Shown here in pieces: positions 1 to 4,877 of a stretch of 5,134 nucleotides of DNA. The DNA is taken from contig JASHVH010000057.1 in the NCBI GenBank assembly GCA_030039575.1, positions 1 through 5,134 of the forward strand, given 5' to 3'. A program made the translations under genes and the position numbers. The first letter of the stretch is position 1, and each line of letters starts with the position of its first letter. This stretch comes from Acidimicrobiales bacterium. Lineage in GTDB: Bacteria; Actinomycetota; Acidimicrobiia; Acidimicrobiales; Palsa-688. The notes below the pieces were generated by a model. The model worked only from the letters and a program-made list of their open reading frames with translations, was not told the DNA's origin and searched no databases.

Positions 1-1533
1 CATGAGGATCTTGGGGAACTTGGCCCCGTACTCGAGCAGTCGCTTGGTCAGCTCGCGCACCTCGGCCAGGAGGGCCTCGGGCGCCAAGGTGGTCGGGTCG
101 ACCACCGGCTTGTCGAGGCCGAGGTCGACGGCCAGGGCGTCGAGGTCTGTGTCGGGCGGCACCGCGCCCATGTCCCGCAGGGCGGCAAGCTGCAGGCGCT
201 GGTCGTTGAGGGTGCCACCCATCAGCAGGCGCAGGAACGCCACCCGCCGCAGCTCGTCGAGCCGCCCGGTAATGCCGTAGTCGAGCAGGGCGACCCGCCC
301 ATCGGGCTGGACGAAAAGGTTGCCGCCGTGGAGGTCCCCGTGGAAAACGCCGAACAGCGTGGCCCCCTCCAGGAAAGCGATCAGGAGCGCCCTTACCACC
401 GCCGATGTGTCGATGCCTGCGTTTCGCATGCCGGCGACGTCGTCCCAGCAAAAGCCGGAGAGCCGTTCCATCACGAGGACCCGCCGGGTGACCAGCACGG
501 GGTGGGGGCGGGGCACGACGACGGCCCGCTGGTTGGTTTCGGCCAGGACCCTGGCTATGTCGAGCATGTTCTCGGCTTCGAGGCGGAAATCGAGCTCCTC
601 GACGATCGTCTCGGCGAACAGCTCGACCAGGGCCGGCGGGTTGGCCAGGGTGGCGACCGGGATCCGGCCGATGAGGTACGGCGCCAGCCAGCTCATGGCG
701 GCGATGTCGCTCCGTACCAGGCTGGCGACCTGGGGGCGCTGGACCTTTACGACCACCTCTTCGCCCGTCCGCAGGCGGGCGGCGTGCACCTGGGCGATGG
801 ACGCCGCCGCGACGGGCCTGGTCTCGAAGCGTTCGAACACCTCGCTCAAGGGCCGGCCCAGGTCAGACTCGACCACGTCGCGGACGACCTCGAAGCTCTC
901 GGCCGGCACGTGGTCGCGCAGCAACCGGAACTCGCCCACGAGTTCTGGCGGGAAAACGCCCTCGCCCGCCGACAGGATTTGACCGAGCTTTATGTACGTC
1001 GGGCCTAGCCGCTCGAAGGCTTTGCGCAACCGCCTGGACAGCCCGGCGCGAGAGATTTCCCGCCGGCCCAACTGGTTGGCCCTCCTTTTCTCGACCAGCC
1101 GCCAGCACAGGATGGCCCAGCCCAGCCTGGAGCTGGTGGCGAGCACGCGCCGGCCGGGGGGCAAGAACTGACGGTGCAGCAGCACGGGGACCTGCCGGCC
1201 GGTCTCTTCCCGCAGGGCATCGACGCCTTCCCGCCAGGGGAGCGGCTGGCCCGTGAGGTCCCAGGGGGCCGCCTCGCTGAATGCCCCCATGGCCAGGTCG
1301 GGCGGCCCGCCGGCCGGGCCAGAGCCGGTGGCGGCGAGAGGGGCGGTGGCCGTGCCAGGCACGCCGACGGCGCCGGGAACGCTGACGACAGCAGGAGCTT
1401 CGACAGCCTTGGCGTCGGCTCCGTCAGGCCGGCCCGCCGAGCCGTCAGTGTACGGGCGGCCAGGCCCCTCGGCTCCGCCGGGCGCTAAATGGGCTGGCGT
1501 GGAGGGACGAACGTGTTCACCGGCGGAAGTCAT
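1..1533 (-). CDS. ABC1/UbiB/AarF family atypical kinase, N-terminal 511 codons (3' end outside window)
   Basis: The frame is open from an ATG at 1533-1531 to the left edge without a stop, so the C-terminus is missing. The UbiB/ABC1 hallmarks appear in order. KLGQ is at residues 182-185, within a GPTYIKLGQ block that is the family's KxGQ motif. The alanine-rich nucleotide loop AAAS is at 242-245, followed by IAQVH. VVKVQRP carries the probable ATP-site lysine K263. An EELDFRLEAEN block follows. The catalytic-loop equivalent HGDLHGGN is at 398-405, and the metal-binding DYG at 418-420 replaces the usual DFG. Known members are atypical kinases/ATPases linked to quinone or lipid metabolism, often membrane-associated. 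The exact substrate here is unknown. The first ~80 residues are Ala/Gly/Pro-rich and look disordered. The 1533 start is preferred because a GGGGGGAAG ribosome site lies 5 nt upstream; an internal ATG at 1290 (M82) has none. It is transcribed divergently from the peroxiredoxin gene. The family call is secure, the physiological role is not. Confidence 0.93.
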   Translation of the reverse strand, partial: MTSAGEHVRPSTPAHLAPGGAEGPGRPYTDGSAGRPDGADAKAVEAPAVVSVPGAVGVPGTATAPLAATGSGPAGGPPDLAMGAFSEAAPWDLTGQPLPWREGVDALREETGRQVPVLLHRQFLPPGRRVLATSSRLGWAILCWRLVEKRRANQLGRREISRAGLSRRLRKAFERLGPTYIKLGQILSAGEGVFPPELVGEFRLLRDHVPAESFEVVRDVVESDLGRPLSEVFERFETRPVAAASIAQVHAARLRTGEEVVVKVQRPQVASLVRSDIAAMSWLAPYLIGRIPVATLANPPALVELFAETIVEELDFRLEAENMLDIARVLAETNQRAVVVPRPHPVLVTRRVLVMERLSGFCWDDVAGMRNAGIDTSAVVRALLIAFLEGATLFGVFHGDLHGGNLFVQPDGRVALLDYGITGRLDELRRVAFLRLLMGGTLNDQRLQLAALRDMGAVPPDTDLDALAVDLGLDKPVVDPTTLAPEALLAEVRELTKRLLEYGAKFPKILM

Positions 1534-1538
1534 CAGTG

Positions 1539-1547
1539 CTTCCCCCC
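1539..1547 (-). promoter_or_regulatory. Ribosome binding site of the UbiB-like gene
   Basis: Read on the minus strand this is GGGGGGAAG, 5 nt before the ATG at 1533-1531. It decides the start: the only other plausible ATG (1290-1288) is preceded by C/G-rich sequence without a purine tract. No clear -10/-35 pair was seen upstream, because the region is occupied by the palindrome at 1551-1643. Confidence 0.6.
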
Positions 1548-1550
1548 GAC

Positions 1551-1643
1551 CCTACCGGCCCCGGCCCGGCTAGTAGCCCGCTGAAGAACCCGCGTGAGAG
1601 TAGCAGTTCTTCAGCAGCCTGCTACGTGCCGGGCCGGCGTAGG
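1551..1643. repeat. 93-bp nested imperfect palindrome between divergent genes
   Basis: Four pairs of arms nest around one centre. CCTAC (1551-1555) pairs with GTAGG (1639-1643). CCGGCCCGGC (1561-1570) pairs with GCCGGGCCGG (1628-1637). GTAGC (1573-1577) pairs with GCTAC (1621-1625). GCTGAAGAAC (1580-1589) pairs with GTTCTTCAGC (1606-1615). That gives 30 exact base pairs broken by small asymmetric loops (5/1, 2/2 and 2/5 nt) around a 16-nt apical loop (1590-1605). It fills most of the gap between the UbiB-like gene and bcp, so it lies in or beside both 5' leaders. There is no following T tract, so it does not read as a simple terminator. It could be a cruciform/regulatory stem, a REP-like element or a remnant of a mobile element. 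The pairing is directly visible; the function is unknown. Confidence 0.85.
1573..1625. mobile_element. Possible MITE or collapsed insertion-sequence ends (inner part of the palindrome)
   Basis: The two inner arms, read inward from each end, are GTAGCCCGCTGAAGAAC (1573-1589) and, on the minus strand, GTAGCAGGCTGCTGAAGAAC (1625-1606). They are the same sequence apart from a 3-nt length difference and one nearby mismatch. The right arm resembles the TAGCAGGCTGCTGAAAAA-type terminal repeats that I recall from some transposons, possibly of the IS1182 group. That resemblance is from memory and was not searched. Only 16 bp lie between the arms and there is no coding sequence, so at most this is a miniature element or a solo pair of ends inserted into the outer GC-rich palindrome. 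It may equally be a native hairpin. Confidence 0.3.
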
Positions 1644-1649
1644 CTCCCA

Positions 1650-1690
1650 GTCATGAGTGACCTGTCATGCGGGATCCGTCATGAGTGACC
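1650..1690 (+). repeat. 14-bp tandem repeat, about three units, running into the bcp start
   Basis: GTCATG recurs at exactly 14-bp spacing, at 1650, 1664 and 1678. Unit 1 (GTCATGAGTGACCT) and unit 3 (GTCATGAGTGACCG, which contains the bcp start ATG at 1681) match over 13 bases. Unit 2 (GTCATGCGGGATCC) is diverged in its second half. Units 1 and 3 each hold a small dyad, GTCA-tgag-TGAC. Unit 1 also creates an out-of-frame ATG at 1653 that opens an 11-codon frame ending at 1688, overlapping the true start. It could be slippage-derived or an operator-like array. Confidence 0.75.
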
Positions 1691-2142
1691 GGCTCAAGCC
1701 GGGCGACCAGGCGCCAGGCTTCACCCTCCCGGACCAGTCGGGCCATGACGTTTCCCTCTCCAGCCTCCGAGGCCGGCGGGTGCTCGTCTACTTCTACCCG
1801 AAGGCGGACACGCCGGGGTGCACGGCTCAGGCGTGCGCGCTGAGGGACGCCCTCCCGTCAGTGGGGACCACGGCGGTCCTGGGGGTCAGCCCGGACCCGC
1901 CGAAGCGCCAGGCGGCGTTCGACACCAAGTACAGCCTCGGCTTCCCGCTCCTGTCCGATACCGACCACGCTGTGGCTGAGGCTTACGGCGTGTGGGTGCA
2001 GAAGAGCATGTACGGGCGCACTTACATGGGGATCGAACGGTCGGCGTTCCTGGTCGGTGAGGACGGGAAGCTGGAGGACGTCTGGTACAAGGTGGCGCCG
2101 AAGGCGACGGCCGAAAACCTGTTGAAGGTGCTGGCCGGCTAG
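1681..2142 (+). CDS. bcp: BCP/PrxQ-type thiol peroxiredoxin
   Basis: This 153-aa protein is the usual length for bacterioferritin comigratory protein (BCP/PrxQ), a cytoplasmic peroxidase that reduces hydrogen peroxide and organic hydroperoxides with electrons from thioredoxin. The N-terminal segment (KPGDQAPGFTLPDQSG) is typical of the AhpC/TSA fold. It leads to YFYPKADTPGCTAQAC, with the peroxidatic cysteine at C47 in the P-x-x-x-T/S-x-x-C context and the resolving cysteine at C52. The five-residue spacing marks the atypical 2-Cys BCP subgroup. The conserved active-site arginine is probably R120 in IERSAFLV. The ATG at 1681 is chosen because MSDRLKPGD fits the family. A GTG at 1657 would add eight residues (MTCHAGSV) encoded by the tandem repeat. 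The upstream GGGAT (1672-1676) is only a weak ribosome site. The gene stands alone, convergent with the fatty acid operon, and the family assignment is firm. Confidence 0.95.
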   Translation: MSDRLKPGDQAPGFTLPDQSGHDVSLSSLRGRRVLVYFYPKADTPGCTAQACALRDALPSVGTTAVLGVSPDPPKRQAAFDTKYSLGFPLLSDTDHAVAEAYGVWVQKSMYGRTYMGIERSAFLVGEDGKLEDVWYKVAPKATAENLLKVLAG

Positions 2143-2174
2143 CGCGACGGCGCCCTGGCGGCCTGAGCATCAAT

Positions 2175-2262
2175 CGGCCCCACAGAACTTGGGGCTGAAA
2201 AAGTGAACTGGGGCTGCAAGGGTAACGCCAACGACATTTTCCAGCCCCGGAAACGATTTTTT
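2175..2262. terminator. Probable bidirectional terminator region between convergent bcp and fabF
   Basis: CTGGGGCTG (2208-2216) can pair with CAGCCCCGG (2242-2250), a 9-bp stem with one G-T pair. On the plus strand it is followed, after 6 nt, by six Ts (2257-2262). On the minus strand the same stem is followed by TTCAC and five Ts (2202-2198 read in reverse). A second stem, CGGCCCC (2175-2181) with GGGGCTG (2191-2197) and a 9-nt loop, lies to the left. The T tracts are not immediately next to the stems, so the signal is imperfect. The position at the ends of two converging genes supports the call. The rest of the 175-bp gap (2143-2317) shows no gene. Confidence 0.6.
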
Positions 2263-2317
2263 CGAGGCCCCGAAGCCGTTGACGTATCAGGAGAAGGCGG
2301 CGGAAATACGAGCCGGG

Positions 2318-3535
2318 CTAGGCCGGCACGAACACCAGGCAGCCGTTATGCCCGCCGAAACCGAAGGAGTTCGACAACACCGGCCCCGGCTCCCAGTCCC
2401 GCGGCCCGTCCAACACCACGTCCAGTTGGAAGGCCGGGTCGACGTTGTGGGTACCCGCCGTCGGAGGGATCTGACGGTGTTGCATGCTGAGGGCGACAGC
2501 CACCGCCTCTATGGCCCCGGCGGCGGCCAGGGTGTGCCCGAGGACCCCTTTCACTGAGGTGACCGCCGGCCCGGGAGCGCCGAACACCTTGTAAACAGCT
2601 TCGGCTTCAGCGGCATCACCGGGCGGCGTCGACGTCCCATGGCTATTGACGTGGGTAACGTCGGCGGGGGAGAGGAGGGCGTCGGCGAGGGCAAGCTCCA
2701 TGCAGCGGGCGGCGCCACTCCCGTCTGGCGAGGGGGCCGTTATATGGTGGGCGTCGGCCGTGCTGGCCGCGCCCGCCAGCTCCGCGTACACGTGAGCGCC
2801 GCGCGCAATGGCCCGCGACCGTTCCTCGAGGACGAGCACGCCGGCACCCTCACCTATGACGAACCCGTCACGGTCGCTGTCAAAAGGCATTGAAACGCCC
2901 GAGCGGGTAAGAGCTGTCATATTGGCGAACCCGGCGACCCCGAGAGCGGACAAGGGCGCTTCGGTGCCGCCCGTAAGCATGACGTCACACCGCCCCGTGG
3001 CGATGAGCCGGCCGGCGTTGGCGATGCTCTGGGCTCCGGCGGCGCAGGCCGTGACCGTGGCCTCGCAGGGGCCGCGCAGCCCGTAGCGCATGGAAATGTC
3101 GGCCGAGGCGCGGTTGCACATGATCATCGGGACGAGGAAGGGACTGACCCGGGCCGCCCCTTTCTCCAGGAGCACCTGATGTTGCTCGCAAATCGTGTCG
3201 AGGCCACCGACACCGGTCCCGATTATGGTCCCGGACCGGTCCGGGTCGCCCCGCAGCGCCTCGATACCGCCGGCGCTGTTTACTGCCTCGTCTGCCGCGG
3301 CCGCGGCCAACTGGACGAACCGGTCGGCCCGTCGGACCTCCTTCGGCCCGAACAGCGAACTGACGTCGAGCCCCTCGACCGGCCGCTCCCTGCCCACGGG
3401 GGCCGGGCCGAGAAGGCCGTGCCAAAACGGCTCCACCCCTATGCCACAAGAAGACACCACTCCCAGGCCGGTTACGACTACTCGCCGGCCGGGTACGGCC
3501 CCGGTACCGTCCGGGGCGGCCGTCACCGCCAGCAT
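2318..3535 (-). CDS. fabF: Beta-ketoacyl-ACP synthase II (KAS II)
   Basis: This 405-aa condensing enzyme of type II fatty acid synthesis elongates acyl-ACP with malonyl-ACP, releasing CO2, in the cytoplasm. The thiolase-fold catalytic triad is Cys-His-His. C164 is the nucleophile in TVTACAAGAQS, H299 lies in NSHGTSTPPGD, and H334 lies in SVKGVLGHTLAAAG together with the conserved lysine K329. The C-terminal glycine loop SNSFGFGGHNG (388-398) carries the gatekeeper phenylalanine, probably F393. Length is close to the usual 410-415 aa. The start ATG (3535-3533) overlaps the acpP stop by one base in a TGATG, so translation is probably coupled to acpP; no strong ribosome site precedes it. The first ~16 residues before GRRVVVTGLG are a poorly conserved tail. 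It is the last gene of the visible operon, ending at TAG 2320-2318 ahead of the terminator region. KAS I (FabB) is less likely given actinobacterial-type context and the pairing with acpP. Confidence 0.96.
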   Translation of the reverse strand: MLAVTAAPDGTGAVPGRRVVVTGLGVVSSCGIGVEPFWHGLLGPAPVGRERPVEGLDVSSLFGPKEVRRADRFVQLAAAAADEAVNSAGGIEALRGDPDRSGTIIGTGVGGLDTICEQHQVLLEKGAARVSPFLVPMIMCNRASADISMRYGLRGPCEATVTACAAGAQSIANAGRLIATGRCDVMLTGGTEAPLSALGVAGFANMTALTRSGVSMPFDSDRDGFVIGEGAGVLVLEERSRAIARGAHVYAELAGAASTADAHHITAPSPDGSGAARCMELALADALLSPADVTHVNSHGTSTPPGDAAEAEAVYKVFGAPGPAVTSVKGVLGHTLAAAGAIEAVAVALSMQHRQIPPTAGTHNVDPAFQLDVVLDGPRDWEPGPVLSNSFGFGGHNGCLVFVPA

Positions 3536-3789
3536 CAGAGCTTCGAGGTCACCAGCTCGTAAGCCTGGCCCACGGTCTGGACACCCTCGAGCTCGGACTC
3601 GGGCACGTCGATGCCGAAACGTTCTTCGAGCGCCATCACCAGCTCCACCAGGTCGAGGCTGTCGGCGTCGAGGTCGTCGGCGAAACGCGCCTCAGGTACG
3701 ATCTTTGACGGCTCCACCTGCAGGACTTCGACGGCGCACTGCTTGAAGGCGTCGAACGAGTCTTGCGTTCCTTCTTCTTCTTCTGCCAT
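3535..3789 (-). CDS. acpP: Acyl carrier protein
   Basis: This 84-aa acidic four-helix carrier holds growing acyl chains as thioesters on 4'-phosphopantetheine. The attachment serine is S44 in DADSLDLVELVM (the DSL motif), and the flanking FADDLDADSLD and EERFGIDVPE stretches are characteristic of AcpP. The N-terminus is unusually acidic (MAEEEE). The ATG at 3789-3787 is chosen because the protein then has normal ACP length and AAGGAG (3805-3800 on the minus strand) lies 10 nt upstream, with a second purine tract GGGAG closer in. The same frame is open upstream to 3924, but that would add 45 unrelated residues and overlap fabH. It follows fabH after 89 bp and overlaps fabF by one base. Its own strong ribosome site fits the high ACP demand. 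It must be activated by a holo-ACP synthase not seen in this window. Confidence 0.97.
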   Translation of the reverse strand: MAEEEEGTQDSFDAFKQCAVEVLQVEPSKIVPEARFADDLDADSLDLVELVMALEERFGIDVPESELEGVQTVGQAYELVTSKL

Positions 3790-3878
3790 ATCTCCCTCTC
3801 TCCTTGCGATCTGGCGACCCGATCTGGATTTGCACACTCTAATGGCCGCGTAACTCCCGGCCGGCCATTGGCGGCTCC
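3790..3878 (-). promoter_or_regulatory. fabH-acpP intergenic region with hairpin, direct repeat and ribosome site
   Basis: This is the only real gap inside the operon. Read toward acpP it holds three things. First, an 8-bp perfect inverted repeat, AATGGCCG/CGGCCATT (3862-3869 and 3841-3848, 13-nt loop), with no T tract after it. Second, two copies of CCAGATCG (plus-strand positions 3820-3827 and 3807-3814) spaced 13 bp apart. Third, AAGGAG at 3805-3800 before the acpP ATG. A TAGAGT hexamer just after the hairpin (plus-strand 3842-3837) fits an actinobacterial TAnnnT -10 box, but no -35 is recognisable. An internal promoter or RNA processing site that raises acpP expression is plausible but unproven. 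Confidence 0.5.
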
Positions 3879-4877
3879 TTAGCGGGGCGGCCCGGCACCC
3901 CAGCGCCACACGGCCGATGCCCACGTCATGCCGGCCCCGAACCCGGCGAACAAGACGATGTCGCCTTCCTGGAGGCGCCCGTGGTTGGCCGCTTCGGTTA
4001 GGGCGATGGGGATCGAGGCCGAGGAAGTGTTGCCGGTCCGTTCTATTACCGAGGCGACTCGCTCGTCGGACAAGCCGAGGCGCTCGGCCACCGCGTCCAT
4101 AATCCGGATGTTGGCCTGGTGCGGGACGAAAAGGGCGACGTCGGCCGGGGTCAGTTTGGCCTGTTCCAGGCTCTTGGTGGCCGAATCGACGGTGACCCTG
4201 ACGGCCTTGCGGAACACCTCCTGGCCTCTCATGGCCATGCCGGGGCCGCCATAATCCGCATAAAAAAGCGGCTGCAAGGACCCGTCTACACCTATGTCCC
4301 AGCCGAGCAGGGCCGGTTCGGGCGCGGCTTCCACGACGACCGCACCGGCGCCGTCACCGAACAAGAACGCATTGGTCCGGTCCGACCAGTTCGTGATCCT
4401 GGTCAACGTCTCGGAACCGATGAGGAGGACCCGCTCGGCGCCGGCGCCAATGAACCCGGCGGAGCTGACGAGGCCATAGGTGAAACCGGCACACGCCGCA
4501 TTTAGGTCCATGCCCCCGCCCTTGATGGAAAGGGCGTCCGCCAGAGGAGACGAAGTCGCCGGCACCATCTGGTCCGGAGTCGTCGTGCACAGGACCAGGA
4601 GGTCGATGTCGTTCCCCGTGAGCCCGGCCATCTCGAGAGCGGCCTTGCCCGCCTCCACTGCCATCTGCGCCGTCGTCCCGAGCCCGCCAAGGGGCGACGT
4701 CGACGGCTTGGGGTTGACGAACGGCCCGTCCGCGGCCCGGCGCTGCCTTATCCCGGTGCGCTCGACGATCCACTCGTCGCTCGTGTCGAACAAGGTCATG
4801 ATGTCCTGGTTGGTGACCACGGTCCTCGGTAGGTAGCTTGCCCATCCCGTTATCGAGCACCCATGCTCGGCTTGCAT
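3879..4877 (-). CDS. fabH: Beta-ketoacyl-ACP synthase III (KAS III)
   Basis: This 332-aa protein catalyses the first condensation of type II fatty acid synthesis, joining an acyl-CoA primer to malonyl-ACP. The Cys-His-Asn triad is complete: C129 in LNAACAGFTYGL, H253 in FVPHQANIRIM and N283 in ERTGNTSSASIPIAL. The CoA-binding segment DEWIVERTGIR lies near residues 34-44, and the C-terminal GFGAGMTWASAVWRW is typical. About 14 residues, proline-rich (roughly 48-62), are inserted just after TGIRQRR compared with E. coli and mycobacterial FabH. The ATG at 4877-4875 is preferred because it overlaps the preceding stop codon in TGATG, exactly as acpP and fabF do. An upstream in-frame ATG at 4895 would add MAAGPL and has no ribosome site. 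The gene ends with TAA at 3881-3879. The primer (acetyl or branched acyl) cannot be told from sequence. Alternatives such as chalcone-synthase-like enzymes are excluded by motifs and context. Confidence 0.96.
   Translation of the reverse strand: MQAEHGCSITGWASYLPRTVVTNQDIMTLFDTSDEWIVERTGIRQRRAADGPFVNPKPSTSPLGGLGTTAQMAVEAGKAALEMAGLTGNDIDLLVLCTTTPDQMVPATSSPLADALSIKGGGMDLNAACAGFTYGLVSSAGFIGAGAERVLLIGSETLTRITNWSDRTNAFLFGDGAGAVVVEAAPEPALLGWDIGVDGSLQPLFYADYGGPGMAMRGQEVFRKAVRVTVDSATKSLEQAKLTPADVALFVPHQANIRIMDAVAERLGLSDERVASVIERTGNTSSASIPIALTEAANHGRLQEGDIVLFAGFGAGMTWASAVWRWGAGPPR

Noticed and set aside
274..282. DYG in place of DFG as evidence for a dead kinase.
   Set aside because: The metal-binding aspartate is kept and the lysine, the loop aspartate and the asparagine are all present, so loss of activity is not supported.
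320..1008. Two long plus-strand open frames (220 and 226 codons).
   Set aside because: Both lie antisense to the UbiB-like kinase, whose conserved motifs are unmistakable. Their translations are Arg/Ser- or Gly/Asp-rich with no family pattern, as expected for GC-rich shadow frames.
1561..1637. The GC-rich palindrome as an intrinsic terminator.
   Set aside because: It lies between divergent genes, where neither transcript ends, and no T tract follows on either strand.
1657..1680. GTG start for bcp eight codons upstream.
   Set aside because: The extra residues come from the tandem repeat and have no counterpart in the family; the ATG at 1681 gives the usual N-terminus.
1650..1690. The short repeats as a CRISPR fragment.
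   Set aside because: Units are contiguous 14-mers with no spacers and overlap a coding start, so this is a tandem repeat, not a CRISPR array.
2203..2557. Plus-strand frames starting in or near the intergenic region and running into fabF antisense.
   Set aside because: They cross the terminator-like stem and the conserved C-terminus of FabF; compositions are low-complexity and there is no ribosome site.
3195..3746. A 183-codon plus-strand open frame across the fabF-acpP junction.
   Set aside because: It runs antisense to two firmly identified genes and encodes an Arg/Pro/Ser-rich sequence with no recognisable domain.
3790..3924. Longer acpP reading frame starting at 3924.
   Set aside because: It overlaps the end of fabH, adds 45 residues unlike any ACP and ignores the AAGGAG site before the ATG at 3789.
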